From assembly GCA_027491155.1 (NCBI GenBank), contig JAIXWR010000033.1, positions 62,001 through 126,000 on the forward strand: DNA of 64,000 nucleotides, given 5' to 3'. Under the pieces are notes generated by a model. It worked only from the letters and a program-made list of their open reading frames with translations. It made no database searches and was not told where the DNA came from. The DNA comes from Verrucomicrobiaceae bacterium (lineage in GTDB: Bacteria; Verrucomicrobiota; Verrucomicrobiia; Verrucomicrobiales; Akkermansiaceae). A program made the translations under genes and the position numbers. Numbering within the stretch: the stretch's first letter is position 1; each line of letters begins with the position of its first letter. Positions 55,573 to 64,000 of the stretch are shown one piece after another.

Positions 55573-56286
55573 TCAGTCGTCGTCGCGGTCGCGGCGCTTC
55601 TTCGCTTCCTCGCCGGCGACGAGGAAGACGATCTCGCCTTTGGGCGGGTGGGCTTGGAAGTGGGCGAGGAGTTCGGCGGCGGTGCCGCGGTGGTAGGTTT
55701 CGAACTTTTTGGTCAGCTCGCGGGCGACGCAGCAGGGGGCCTGCGGGTGCTTTTCGGCGAGCAACTCGAGGGTCGAGAGCAGGCGGTGGGGCGACTCGAA
55801 GAAAATGCTGCTGCCATCGGTGGCGAGGGACTCCTCGAGGATGGCGAGGCGCTTGCCCTTCTTGATCGGGAGGAAGCCGAGGAAGCGGAAGGCGTGGACG
55901 GGGAAGCCGGAGCCGACAAGGGCGGTGAGGACGGCGGAGGGGCCGGGCAGGACTTCGAGCGGCAGGCCTTGCTCGATGCTGGCCTGGACGACGCGGTAGC
56001 CGGGGTCCGAGACGGCGGGCATGCCGGCGTCGGTGACCACGGCCACGGTTTCACCGCTGCGGACGGCGTCGAGCAATTCCGGCAGGCGTCGTACTTCGTT
56101 GTGATCGTGCAGGGAAACGAGCGGCTTGCCGGAGATGCCGAGCTTGGCCAGCAGCGGCGCGGAGTGGCGGGTGTCCTCGCAGGCGATGCGGTTCGCGTCC
56201 TTGAGGACCTCGATGGCGCGCAGGGTGATGTCGCCCATGTTGCCGATCGGCGTGGGGACGAGGACGAAGCGGCCGGGGGCGGACAT
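55573..56286 (-). CDS. rsmI: 16S rRNA 2'-O-ribose C1402 methyltransferase RsmI
   Basis: 237 residues from ATG 56286. Matches RsmI throughout: VPTPIGNMGDITLRAIEVL, ACEDTRHSAPLL, AVVTDAGMPAVSDPGYRVV, LPGPSAVLTALVGSG, FLGFLPIKKGKR, FFESPHRLLSTL and CVARELTKKFETYHRG. Methylates C1402 of 16S rRNA. The start is set by homology; upstream in-frame codons fall in a tandem repeat. Confidence 0.95.
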   Translation of the reverse strand: MSAPGRFVLVPTPIGNMGDITLRAIEVLKDANRIACEDTRHSAPLLAKLGISGKPLVSLHDHNEVRRLPELLDAVRSGETVAVVTDAGMPAVSDPGYRVVQASIEQGLPLEVLPGPSAVLTALVGSGFPVHAFRFLGFLPIKKGKRLAILEESLATDGSSIFFESPHRLLSTLELLAEKHPQAPCCVARELTKKFETYHRGTAAELLAHFQAHPPKGEIVFLVAGEEAKKRRDRDDD

Positions 56287-56292
56287 CTGGGA

Positions 56293-56320
56293 TAGATGGT
56301 GGATGGCGGATGGGAGATGG
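56293..56320. repeat. Heptamer tandem repeat (NNGATGG) upstream of rsmI
   Basis: Four perfect heptamers tagatgg, tggatgg, cggatgg, gagatgg in a row, 6 nt upstream of the rsmI start. The same NNGATGG unit occurs in frame inside the PKS gene at 17417-17444. Confidence 0.8.
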
Positions 56321-56354
56321 TGGTTGACCATCTTCTGCAGCCACCGCGCTGCGG

Positions 56355-56384
56355 GCCTGATCAGGCTTGCGGCAGGATGCCGCA
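56355..56384. repeat. Paired palindromes between lptE and rsmI
   Basis: A 12-nt perfect palindrome GCCTGATCAGGC (56355-56366) lies next to a 7-bp hairpin TGCGGCA/TGCCGCA with a GGA loop (56368-56384), 8 nt beyond the lptE stop. REP/BIME-like; it may also slow or end transcription from lptE. Confidence 0.6.
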
Positions 56385-56391
56385 GCCACGG

Positions 56392-56895
56392 TTAGAAGCC
56401 GTTGGCGAGGCGCGAGATCATCGACTCGCTGGCGCGCTCGAGGGCATCGGGCAGGGCGTTGTTGCGCGAGGTCTGGAGGTTGGAATCGACGAAGAAGCGG
56501 CTGGAGCCGACGGAGCTGCCGGAGGCGAGGGTCTTGGAAGGATCCCGCGCGTCCTTGAGAGTCCAGGTCAGGGTCACGGTGTTCTGGAGTTCTTCCGGCC
56601 GCAGGGTGTCGAGGCGGGTGCTGCGCAGCGGGGTGTAGTCGATGGTCCGGACGGTGCCCTCGAGGATGGCGTCGGCCTTGTCGAGGGAGGTGATGCGGTA
56701 AGTGCCGTCTCGGACCACGGCATCGGTCGCCGCGCTGGTGGCCAGTGCCTCGGCACGGGGGTGGAGGGTGTCGTTGCGGAACATCGGCACCGTGATGTTG
56801 TTCACGTCGCGGAGGATCGCCGGCTTGGCGCCGCCAAGCTGGTAGCCGGTGCACGAAGCGAAGGCGAGAGCGATGATGGGGATGAGGAAGCGCAT
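56392..56895 (-). CDS. lptE: LptE-like LPS-assembly lipoprotein
   Basis: 167 residues with a lipoprotein signal (LIPIIALAFASCTGYQLGG, lipobox Cys). The short beta-rich body (ILRDVNNITVPMFRNDTLHPRAEALATSAATDAVVRDG...SRLANGF) matches the LptE family, which plugs LptD in the outer membrane during LPS export. The next gene upstream encodes a BamD-like lipoprotein, giving an outer-membrane biogenesis pair. Confidence 0.82.
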   Translation of the reverse strand: MRFLIPIIALAFASCTGYQLGGAKPAILRDVNNITVPMFRNDTLHPRAEALATSAATDAVVRDGTYRITSLDKADAILEGTVRTIDYTPLRSTRLDTLRPEELQNTVTLTWTLKDARDPSKTLASGSSVGSSRFFVDSNLQTSRNNALPDALERASESMISRLANGF

Positions 56896-56898
56896 GGG

Positions 56899-56998
56899 AG
56901 ATTGAGGTGATTGAGTGATCGGGAGATTACGTGAATCGGGGAAGAGAGGTCGGGCGAATCGGGCAATGAAGTCCTCAATCTCTCAATCGCCGAATCCC
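56899..56998. repeat. Degenerate short tandem repeat between the BamD-like gene and lptE
   Basis: Successive 7-9-base units of type gattgag / gtgaatcgg / tctcaatc run across the whole gap, with a partial inverted symmetry between the left (gattgag) and right (ctcaatc) parts. Same kind of leader repeat as at 50834 and 56293. Confidence 0.45.
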
Positions 56999-57937
56999 TT
57001 AATTGCCTCCAAGCGCCGCCAGGCGAGCCTTCGCCTTGTCGTGGAGTTCACCGGACTTCGATTTGCGGACGACTTCCTCGTAGTAGAAGCGGGCCGAGGC
57101 CGTCTCGCCCTTCCGCTCGTAGAATTCAGCCACGTTGAAGGAGCGCTGGATGTCCTCGCCGCCGAGATTGGCCATGAGCTGGCGGGCCTCCCCGTTCTTC
57201 GAATGGCCGGGATAGAGCCGGAGGTAGTCTTGGAAAGCCTCCCGGGAGCGGTCGATGTTGGCCTGGTCCTGGTTGCCGCGGCGGGCTTCCTCGAGCAGGA
57301 TCTTGCCGATGCGGAACTGGCCTTCCGGGGCTTCCTTGCTGTCGGGGTATTCGATGACCAGCTCGCGGTAGGCGGCGATCGCCTTGCCGGAGCCCGACGA
57401 GTTTCCTTGGCTCTCCCACAGTTCGCCGATGGTGAACTGGGCCTTGGAGGCCTGGGGCGAGCGGGGGGCGTTGTCGCGCACCTTTTCGAGCATGCCGGTG
57501 ATGCGCTCGTTGGAGATGCTCGCCTTGAGGCCGAGGAAACTGGTCTTCACCTGGCCGTCGGCGGCGGACTGGGCCATGGAGGCCTGGCGGTTGAGCGCCT
57601 TCTCGTAGAGGTTGCTGTTGTTGTAGCGGGAGATCAGCTCCTGGTAGGCATCGAAGGCCTTCGGGATCTCGCCGGCCTGTTCGAGCAACTCGCCCTGGCG
57701 GAAGCGGGCTTCTGGCGCCCGCTTGGCGAGGGGCATCTCGTCGCCGAGGGTGTCGTAGAGTTTGATCGCCTTGTCGCGTTTGCCGGCTCCTTCGGCATTC
57801 TGCGCCTCGCTGAACAGGGCCTCGGCCCGCTCGTTGTTGGGCGAGGCATTGCCGACGAGCGGCGGGAGGTCGGCATCGTCGCCGCAGGAGGCGAGCAGGA
57901 TCGCGGCGGCAGGAAGGGCAAGGCGAGAGAATCGCAT
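56999..57937 (-). CDS. BamD/YfiO-like TPR lipoprotein
   Basis: 312 residues with a lipobox (AAAILLASCGDD). Five to six TPR-like helical pairs (AEALFSEAQNAEGAGKRDKAIKLYDTLGDEMP; APEARFRQGELLEQAGEIPKAFDAYQELISRY; AIAAYRELVIEYPDSKEAPEGQFRIGKILLEEA). Likely an outer-membrane lipoprotein of the beta-barrel assembly machinery or a related scaffold. Upstream of lptE in the same direction. Confidence 0.8.
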   Translation of the reverse strand: MRFSRLALPAAAILLASCGDDADLPPLVGNASPNNERAEALFSEAQNAEGAGKRDKAIKLYDTLGDEMPLAKRAPEARFRQGELLEQAGEIPKAFDAYQELISRYNNSNLYEKALNRQASMAQSAADGQVKTSFLGLKASISNERITGMLEKVRDNAPRSPQASKAQFTIGELWESQGNSSGSGKAIAAYRELVIEYPDSKEAPEGQFRIGKILLEEARRGNQDQANIDRSREAFQDYLRLYPGHSKNGEARQLMANLGGEDIQRSFNVAEFYERKGETASARFYYEEVVRKSKSGELHDKAKARLAALGGN

Positions 57938-57991
57938 GGCAGGAAACTAGGAAGGACGGGGAGCTTGCGGGAAGAGAAAATCGCGCGGGTT

Positions 57992-58780
57992 TCAGGAGCC
58001 GCCGAGTTCGGTGGCCCGGCGGGCGGCGGAGTGGACGGCTTCGATGAAAGCGGCGCGCATGCCGTGTTTCTCGAGTTCCGCCAGTCCGGCGATGGTCGTG
58101 CCGCCCGGGGAGGCGACCATGTCCTTCAGCGCGGCCGGGTGGACGCCGGTGTCGAGCACCATGGCGGCGGCCCCGAGAACGGTCTGGGCGGCCAGTTTCA
58201 GCGCGTCCGCCCGCGGCAGCCCGGCGCGGACCCCGCCGTCGGCCATGGCCTCGATCATGATGTAAACAAAGGCCGGCCCGCTGCCGGAGAGACCGGTGAC
58301 GGCGTCCATCAGGGATTCCGGGAGTTCCACGACGATGCCCACGGAGCCAAGCAGCAGGCGGGCGGCATCGGCGTCGGCCTCGGTCGCCGAGGAGCCCCGG
58401 CAGAAGGCGGCAGCGCCTTTTCCGACGAGGGCGGGGGTGTTCGGCATGCAGCGGATCACCCGGCAACCGGCGGGCACGCGGGCCTCCAGCCAGGCGGTGG
58501 TCAGGCCCGCTGCCACCGAGATCACCAGCCCGGCGGTCGGGGGCAGTGCGGCCAGGGCGGCGGCGGCGTGGTGAGGCTTGGTGCAGAGGAGAAAGGTATC
58601 GGCATCCAGCGATGCGATGTCGGCGGCCAGCGTGGCGCCGGTGGCCGCCGCGAAGGCATCGGCGGTGGCCCGGTGGGTGTCGCATCCGCTGACCTGCGAG
58701 GCTCCGATTGCTCCGGAGCGGATCGCTCCTTCCACCAGGGCGCTGCCCATTTTTCCACATCCGATGACCCCGAGTTTCAT
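57992..58780 (-). CDS. proC: Pyrroline-5-carboxylate reductase ProC
   Basis: 262 residues from ATG 58780. NAD(P)-binding start LGVIGCGKMGSALVEG, CMPNTPALVGKGAAAF, and the ProC signature SGSGPAFVYIMIEAMADGGV...AALKDMVASPGGTTIAGL. Last step of proline synthesis, reducing pyrroline-5-carboxylate. Divergent from the TPR-protein gene. Confidence 0.96.
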   Translation of the reverse strand: MKLGVIGCGKMGSALVEGAIRSGAIGASQVSGCDTHRATADAFAAATGATLAADIASLDADTFLLCTKPHHAAAALAALPPTAGLVISVAAGLTTAWLEARVPAGCRVIRCMPNTPALVGKGAAAFCRGSSATEADADAARLLLGSVGIVVELPESLMDAVTGLSGSGPAFVYIMIEAMADGGVRAGLPRADALKLAAQTVLGAAAMVLDTGVHPAALKDMVASPGGTTIAGLAELEKHGMRAAFIEAVHSAARRATELGGS

Positions 58781-58900
58781 GCCGCGGCAGACTAGGGCGT
58801 CGGGCGTGCATCGGGCGAGCGTGATTTTGGGCTGCATCCCTCCGGCGGCGCGGGCGGTCATTTTACTTGAGACCGGGAAATCGGGGGACATCGTCGGGAA

Positions 58901-60559
58901 ATGAAGATTTTCGCGCTGTTGCTTGCTTCCATCGGTTTCGTCGTGGCGGCGGAACAGCCGGTGCCCGGGGTGGAAGCGGTGATTTCGGAGCGGGTGAGGA
59001 AACTTCCGCCGCCGGCGGCGTCGACGATTCCACGCTCGATCTCCATGGCGGTGACTGCCAGCGATCCGGGCGCCCAGCAGCACGTCCTGGCGGGCGTGGC
59101 GGATCTCCATGGCGGCTGGGATTTCCAGGCCTACCGGCGCTTCTGTGCGGCGCTGGCGCTCGATCCGGACTGCCTGATGGCGCACTGGGGCGTGGTCATG
59201 GCGCTGATTTCCCCGGAGCCGGACCTGCTGGACGAGCGAACCGCGGCCTTGAGGCGGATGGTGGATCTGGTCGGCAAGGACGCGGGCACCGAGTTGGAGC
59301 GGTCCTATGCCTACGCGGTGGCGGTTTTCTTCGACCAGGGCCCGTCGGCGGCGGCGGATGCCTTCCGCAAGGTGTCGGAGAGATTCCCCAACGACCCGCA
59401 GCTCAAGCTGCTGGCGGCGGCGTTCGGTCGCACCGGCTACGGGGACGATGGCAAGGCCACGCCCGACCAGGAGAAGGCGGAAGCCCTGATCGACGAGTTG
59501 TTGATCCGCGATCCGGACCATCCGCTTTACCTGCATGCCTATCTGACCATCCGGGCCGAGGCGCCGGATCTGCGCGGCGATCTGGACCGCGCCCGCCGTC
59601 TCTGCGAGCTGGCGCCGTCCTACGCGCCGTTCCTGCACCTGTTAGGTCATTATGAATTGCGGACCGGCAGGCCGGGGCGTGCGGTGGAAGCCTTTGCACG
59701 GTCCGGCGAGATCTACGCGAAGTGGATGAAGGAGACCGGGCTGGGCCACGAGGATTGCCCCGGTTGGGTCAAGTCCGAGTGCTACCGAGCGGCGGCGCTG
59801 GCGGCAAAAGGGGACTACCGCAACGCCTTGGCGGTGGCGAAGTCGGTGGCGGCCATCCCCTTGCCGGCGGACCGGACTTCAAGCGAAGGGGGGCAGCTTC
59901 TGCTCTGGGAGGGCCGCACGCTGTCCGCCCGCCTGCTGATGCGGCGTTCCTTGCCCGGCGACACCGCACTCGCGCTGGCGGCGCTGCCGAAGCCCGAGGA
60001 TCAGAAGGTGTTCGGCAAATCGACCCATGCGATCTGGCTCTACCAAGGGCTCGCGATGGTCCTCGAGGCGAGAAAGGCCCTCGAAGAGGGCAGGCCGGAG
60101 GACGCCCGGAAGATTTCGGAGGCATTGTCGCTCCATGGCGAGCAGATGCTCAAGACCCGTGAGGCGGCCGCAGCGGGCGGCGAGCGCTCCGCCTGGATGC
60201 GGGCGTTCGCGGCGCTCGAGGTGATGGCCGCGGAGTTGCGCGGGTCGATGGCGATGGCCGGGCCGAAGAGCGGCATGGGCTCCGCCTTCAACTGGTATCG
60301 CGCGGCGCTGGACCGGCAGGCCCCGGCCTCGATGCTGATGCCGCCCTCGGTGCTGCTGCCGATGCACGCCCGGCTTGCCGAATACCACCTCGCGAAGGGG
60401 GATCCCAAGGCCGCGGTGGACATCCTGATCCAGGCCCAGGCGAGCTACACCAACGACATCGAGGTGCTGACCCGGCTCAAGACGGCCCTCGCCATGGCAG
60501 GCCACGAAGCCCAGTCGCAAGAAGTCGCCGAGGAGATCGAGCGGGTGAAGACCGAGTGA
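58901..60559 (+). CDS. Exported TPR-repeat protein
   Basis: 552 residues with a signal peptide (KIFALLLASIGFVVAAEQP). The rest is helical with TPR-type repeats (AYRRFCAALALDPDCLMAHWGVVMALI; HLLGHYELRTGRPGRAVEAFARSGEIYAKW; RLAEYHLAKGDPKAAVDILIQAQASY). GGGAAATG-like ribosome site (GGGAAATG). Probably periplasmic; a protein-interaction role is inferred only from the fold. Convergent with ispH, 6 nt apart. Confidence 0.8.
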   Translation: MKIFALLLASIGFVVAAEQPVPGVEAVISERVRKLPPPAASTIPRSISMAVTASDPGAQQHVLAGVADLHGGWDFQAYRRFCAALALDPDCLMAHWGVVMALISPEPDLLDERTAALRRMVDLVGKDAGTELERSYAYAVAVFFDQGPSAAADAFRKVSERFPNDPQLKLLAAAFGRTGYGDDGKATPDQEKAEALIDELLIRDPDHPLYLHAYLTIRAEAPDLRGDLDRARRLCELAPSYAPFLHLLGHYELRTGRPGRAVEAFARSGEIYAKWMKETGLGHEDCPGWVKSECYRAAALAAKGDYRNALAVAKSVAAIPLPADRTSSEGGQLLLWEGRTLSARLLMRRSLPGDTALALAALPKPEDQKVFGKSTHAIWLYQGLAMVLEARKALEEGRPEDARKISEALSLHGEQMLKTREAAAAGGERSAWMRAFAALEVMAAELRGSMAMAGPKSGMGSAFNWYRAALDRQAPASMLMPPSVLLPMHARLAEYHLAKGDPKAAVDILIQAQASYTNDIEVLTRLKTALAMAGHEAQSQEVAEEIERVKTE

Positions 60560-60565
60560 GGCCGC

Positions 60566-61795
60566 TCACGCCGACTTCACCTCGTCGCGGCGGATGCCGC
60601 GCAACTCGAAAATCCGGAAGATGGTGTCCTCGATCAGGTTGTTCGGGCAGGACGCCCCGGCGGTGATGCCGACGGTCACCGGTCCTTCCCCTAACAGGGT
60701 CGCCGGGTAGCCGCTGGAAACCTCGGATTTCTCGTGCAGGTCGAAGTGGACGATCTGCTCCAGCGAGGCGAGGCACTCGGCGTTGCGGATGAAGAAGGTG
60801 GGCAGCGCCTGCTCGCCGATCTCCACGAGGTGTGTCGTATTGGAGCTGTTGTAGCCGCCGACGACGAAGAGGAGGTCCATCGGGCGGCGGAGCATTTCAA
60901 AGAGGGCGTCCTGCCGTTCCTGGGTGGCCCCGCAGATGGTGTCGAAGACGAGGAAGTTCGCCGCGGAGCCGTCGCGTGCGACGACGGCATCGCGGACCCG
61001 GCGTTGGATTTCCTCGGTCTCGCTCTTGAGCATGGTGGTCTGGTTGGCCACGCCGACCTTGGTCAGGTGGACATCGGGATCGAAGCCCGGCGAGGCGGCG
61101 CGGGCGAAGCGCTCGAGGAACGCCTTCTTGTCGCCGCCCTCGCGGATGTAGCGGCAGACGGCGTCGGTCTCGTCGAGGGTTAGAACGATCAGGTAGTTGC
61201 CCTTGCCGTCCTCGCCGAGCGCGCGCGACGCGGTGGCCTGGGTTTCCTCGTGGCCGGCCTTGCCGTGGATGATCGAGGTGATGCCGTCCTTGGCGTAGCC
61301 CCGGACCCGCTTCCAGACCTTCATCACATCGCCGCAGGTGGTGTCGACGACGTAGCAGCCGCGCTGCTCGATCTTTTCCATGAAATTGGTCGGAGCGCCG
61401 AAGGCCGGCACGATCACGACGTCGTCCTCCGTGAGCTGGTCGTAGTCGGCGGTGAGCTTTTCCCAGGGGAGCGACACGATGCCCATGTCGACGAGCTGGC
61501 GGTTGACCTCCCCGTTGTGGATGATCTCGCCGATCAGGAAGATGCGGCTGTCGGGGAAGACCCGTCGGGCGGCGTAGGCGAGGTCGATCGCGCGCTCGAC
61601 GCCGTAGCAAAAGCCGAACTGCTGGGCGAGGCGGACGGTGGTGGTGCCGAGGGTGAGCTCGCCGCCTTGGGAACGGATCTTTTCGACGATCGAAGAGCGG
61701 TAGTGGCGTTCCACCTCGGCGTTGACCTGGGTCATCACGTCGGGGCGGCGGACGTTCACGCGGGGACGCTTCTGCTTGTCGGCGGTGTCGCTCAT
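60566..61795 (-). CDS. ispH: 4-hydroxy-3-methylbut-2-enyl diphosphate reductase IspH
   Basis: 409 residues from ATG 61795. The three conserved Fe-S cysteines are in FGFCYGVERAI, DTTCGDVMKVW and FDTICGATQERQ. The length is that of the plant/cyanobacterial form, about 90 residues longer than the E. coli enzyme, with an N-terminal extension. Last step of the MEP isoprenoid pathway; it feeds undecaprenyl phosphate, the carrier used by the EPS locus. Confidence 0.96.
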   Translation of the reverse strand: MSDTADKQKRPRVNVRRPDVMTQVNAEVERHYRSSIVEKIRSQGGELTLGTTTVRLAQQFGFCYGVERAIDLAYAARRVFPDSRIFLIGEIIHNGEVNRQLVDMGIVSLPWEKLTADYDQLTEDDVVIVPAFGAPTNFMEKIEQRGCYVVDTTCGDVMKVWKRVRGYAKDGITSIIHGKAGHEETQATASRALGEDGKGNYLIVLTLDETDAVCRYIREGGDKKAFLERFARAASPGFDPDVHLTKVGVANQTTMLKSETEEIQRRVRDAVVARDGSAANFLVFDTICGATQERQDALFEMLRRPMDLLFVVGGYNSSNTTHLVEIGEQALPTFFIRNAECLASLEQIVHFDLHEKSEVSSGYPATLLGEGPVTVGITAGASCPNNLIEDTIFRIFELRGIRRDEVKSA

Positions 61796-61854
61796 GCGCG
61801 GGCGGTATAGCGCCGGGATGGCGGGTGACCAAATCATTTCCCGGCATGGGAGCT

Positions 61855-62000
61855 AACGAACCGCGGAGGCGCGGAGGTCGTGGAGGTGAACACAGAGGGT
61901 AAATCTGGTTGAGCCGGAGGCAGAGCTTTGAGCAGAGATCCCATGGTTCTCCATCATTCCCGGCGCTCTCTCCGCGACCTCCGCGCCTCCGCGGTTCGTT
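61855..62000. repeat. Perfect 26-bp inverted repeat with 94-nt loop
   Basis: 61855-61880 and 61975-62000 are exact reverse complements, built from units like ccgcggagg / ggcgcggag. The right arm ends 2 nt from the stop codon of the 62002 gene, so the hairpin lies in its 3' region and before ispH. Could act as a bidirectional terminator, but there is no T-run; it looks like a mobile or recombining repeat. Confidence 0.8.
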
Positions 62001-62001
62001 C

Positions 62002-62697
62002 CTACTTGTCCGGGTCACGCCGCAGCACCGGCAGGGCCAGCAGGGAGAACAGCAGGGCGGCGAGGGCCTGCATCCACAGCAGGTAAACCGGCCAGGGGCC
62101 GAGGTGGTCGAGCAGGCTCGGGTTGACCGGCTTGCGGGCGGTGAAGCCGAAATTGGTGCCGAGCGAGGCGTTCACGGCCATCGACATGAGGAGGTAGAGA
62201 TTTCCCCACAGCAGGGCGGTCAGCGGGCCTTTCCACCACGGTCGTTCCGAGCGCCAGCCGAGGACCACCGGCAGGTAGATCGCCGCGCCGACGATGGCGA
62301 AGTGGTGGACGAAGAAGGTGACGAAGGCCGGGTGGGGGAAGCCGATGGTGATGGCCGGCGTGAGCAGGGCCTGGACCGTGGCGGCGAGGCCCCAGAAATA
62401 GGTCAGCGTGGCCAGCAGGCGCTTGCCGGTGAGCAGGGCGAAGCCGGCGATGAAAGCGGCGATGTCGCAAAGGTGGAGCGGCAGGGAGCTGTCGAGGTCG
62501 GGGTCGCCCTCGACCGTTTGCCAGGCAGCCTGGGAATAGCCGAAGGCCGCGAGGCAGAGGAAGGCGAGGAGGAAGCGGGCGATGCGTTCGTTCTTCTCCC
62601 CGGACCGGCCGAGCAGGACCAGCGCGGTGACCGCGGCCAGGCCCGCGGCGACCGCCGCGCCGTGCATGGCGGTGAAGGGGACGAAGGTCGGCGGCAT
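62002..62697 (-). CDS. YwaF-like (TIGR02206/TMEM164) integral membrane protein
   Basis: 231 residues with about seven membrane helices. Motifs PFTAMHGAAVAAGL, LPLHLCDIAAFIAGFALLTGKR, TYFWGLAATVQALLTPAI, FVTFFVHHFAIVGAAIYLP and WGNLYLLMSMAVNASLGTNFGF match the TIGR02206 family. Function unknown. Confidence 0.85.
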   Translation of the reverse strand: MPPTFVPFTAMHGAAVAAGLAAVTALVLLGRSGEKNERIARFLLAFLCLAAFGYSQAAWQTVEGDPDLDSSLPLHLCDIAAFIAGFALLTGKRLLATLTYFWGLAATVQALLTPAITIGFPHPAFVTFFVHHFAIVGAAIYLPVVLGWRSERPWWKGPLTALLWGNLYLLMSMAVNASLGTNFGFTARKPVNPSLLDHLGPWPVYLLWMQALAALLFSLLALPVLRRDPDK

Positions 62698-62841
62698 TCG
62701 CCAAGCGAATCGTTCGCTGGGGCGTCCGTCAACCGCCGGGGAAGCACCGGGTGCGCGGAGGCTCCGCCCCGCAGCAGCACGGGAGGTTTACCCTTTGGTG
62801 ATGCGGACTCGAACGGGTGGCAGGCTTGCGGGGACCGCTCT

Positions 62842-62858
62842 GCCGGTCGCAGACCGGC
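62842..62858. repeat. REP-like palindrome before the aminotransferase gene
   Basis: Perfect 7-bp arms gccggtc / gaccggc around a gca loop, in the divergent gap between the YwaF-like gene and the aminotransferase gene. Shares its core with the palindromes in the PKS gene (17482-17500) and after rimO. Confidence 0.6.
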
Positions 62859-62946
62859 GCTCCCGGACTGGGAAGCCGTTCCCCGGCGTTGACGGCAGGT
62901 TCTTTCCCCCCTGAAATGCGCGGCCCGGCTGGGTCCGGGATCGTAT

Positions 62947-64000
62947 ATGGACTATTCGCAGAAAATCGCCCGTCAGATCGCGTCGATTCCCCGCTCGGGA
63001 ATCCGCGATTTCTTCGAGCTCGTCCAAGGCCGGGAGGGCGTGATCTCCCTCGGCGTCGGCGAGCCCGACTTCACGACCCCCTGGCACATTCGCGAAGCCG
63101 CCATCTACGCCTTGGAGAAAGGCCACACCAGCTACACTTCCAACCTCGGCTTGCCCGCGCTGCGGAAGTCGATTGCCCGCTACGTTTCGGAATTCTTCCA
63201 CGTCGAATACGAGGCGCTGACCGAGGTGCTGGTCACCGTCGGCGTGTCGGAGGCCATCGACATCGCCCTGCGCGCCCTGGTCAATCCGGGCGACGAGGTG
63301 ATCTACCACGAGCCCTGCTACGTGTCGTATTCGCCGAGCATCGCCATGGCCTACGCGGTGCCGGTGGGGGTCCACACCCGGAAGCGCGACGGTTTTTCGC
63401 TGAAGCCCGAGGAACTCGCCAAGGTGATCACGCCGAAGAGCCGGGTGCTGATGCTGAACTTCCCGACCAACCCGACCGGCGCGACGGCGAATCGGGAGGA
63501 TCTGGAAGGCATTGCCAAGCTGTGCATCGAGCACGACCTGATGGTGCTGACCGACGAGATCTACAGCGAGCTGCGCTACGACGCGACCGAGGAGCACGTC
63601 TCGATCGCCTCGCTGCCGGGCATGAAGGAGCGCTGCGTGCTGCTGCACGGCTTCTCGAAGGCCTTCGCGATGACCGGCTTCCGTCTGGGCTATGCCTGCG
63701 CGCCGCAGCCGATCACCGAGGCGATGATGAAGATCCACCAGTACTCGATGCTCTGCGCGCCGATCATGAGCCAGATGGCGGCGATCGAGGCGCTGGAGAA
63801 CGGCGCGCCGGAAGTCGCCAAGATGCGCGACGCCTACCACCAGCGCCGGGATTTCCTCGTCAAGCGGCTCAACCAGATGAGCCTCGAGTGCCACTCGCCG
63901 GGCGGGGCCTTCTACACCTTCCCGGACATCCGCGGCACCGGACTCACGTCGAAGGATTTCGCGATGCGCCTGCTCGAAGAAGAAGGCGTCGCCGCCGTGC
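62947..64000 (+). CDS. Class I/II PLP aminotransferase (partial at right edge)
   Basis: Open to the window edge: 351 residues seen. Fold-type I aminotransferase motifs: ISLGVGEPDFTTP, SYTSNLGLPALR, NFPTNPTGATANRED, VLTDEIYSELRYD and the PLP lysine in GFSKAFAMTGFRLGY (about residue 238). The 'IREAAIYALEKGHTSYTSNLGLPALRKSIARY' pattern is that of aspartate/aromatic aminotransferases. The C-terminus is cut off; substrate not assigned. Confidence 0.92.
   Translation, partial: MDYSQKIARQIASIPRSGIRDFFELVQGREGVISLGVGEPDFTTPWHIREAAIYALEKGHTSYTSNLGLPALRKSIARYVSEFFHVEYEALTEVLVTVGVSEAIDIALRALVNPGDEVIYHEPCYVSYSPSIAMAYAVPVGVHTRKRDGFSLKPEELAKVITPKSRVLMLNFPTNPTGATANREDLEGIAKLCIEHDLMVLTDEIYSELRYDATEEHVSIASLPGMKERCVLLHGFSKAFAMTGFRLGYACAPQPITEAMMKIHQYSMLCAPIMSQMAAIEALENGAPEVAKMRDAYHQRRDFLVKRLNQMSLECHSPGGAFYTFPDIRGTGLTSKDFAMRLLEEEGVAAV

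Overview
The window is GC-rich DNA from a Verrucomicrobiota bacterium, most likely a Luteolibacter/Haloferula-like member of the Verrucomicrobiaceae. That is inferred from gene content: a DUF1592/DUF1552 pair, very large secreted proteins with LamG and autotransporter-associated beta-strand repeats, kexin-type subtilases, an ECF sigma factor with a long C-terminal extension, and plant/cyanobacterial-length IspH. I see no rRNA, tRNA, CRISPR array, integrase or insertion sequence.

Left part (1-21925, all minus strand). A translationally coupled three-gene NRPS/PKS operon runs 21925 to about 7154: an A-PCP loading protein, a 2,977-residue KS-AT-ACP-aminotransferase-C-A-(N-methyltransferase)-PCP megasynthase, and a C-A-PCP-TE terminal module. 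From the domain order I infer a small peptide-polyketide: an aminoacyl starter, one malonate extension whose beta-keto group is transaminated, N-methyl-glycine, a Val-like residue, then thioesterase release. Downstream on the same strand lie a secreted GH29-like glycosidase and a giant secreted DUF6055 protein that runs off the left edge.

Middle (22183-39836) is an exopolysaccharide locus in two converging halves. The plus-strand half encodes an outer-membrane beta-barrel, a Wza-type export protein, a Wzz/BY-kinase-like protein with an altered P-loop, a polyprenyl-phosphate sugar transferase and a Wzx-type flippase. The minus-strand half (39836 to 34805) encodes three GT4 glycosyltransferases and a Wzy/WaaL-type polymerase/ligase, mostly joined by ATGA overlaps. 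A large S8 subtilase and a metallo-beta-lactamase-fold hydrolase sit between the halves.

Right part (39999-64000) is mostly housekeeping: the DUF1552/DUF1592 pair, HflX, a cobalamin riboswitch controlling a BtuB-like TonB receptor, a spermidine-synthase-like protein, RimO, an ECF sigma factor, a TIM-barrel isomerase, RsmI, LptE, a BamD-like lipoprotein, ProC, a TPR protein, IspH, a YwaF-like membrane protein and a truncated class I/II aminotransferase.

The window also carries several short repeat families not explained by genes: degenerate 7-8-base tandem repeats, usually just upstream of start codons but also inside the PKS/NRPS gene; REP-like palindromes; a 133-bp tandem duplication; and a 26-bp perfect inverted repeat.
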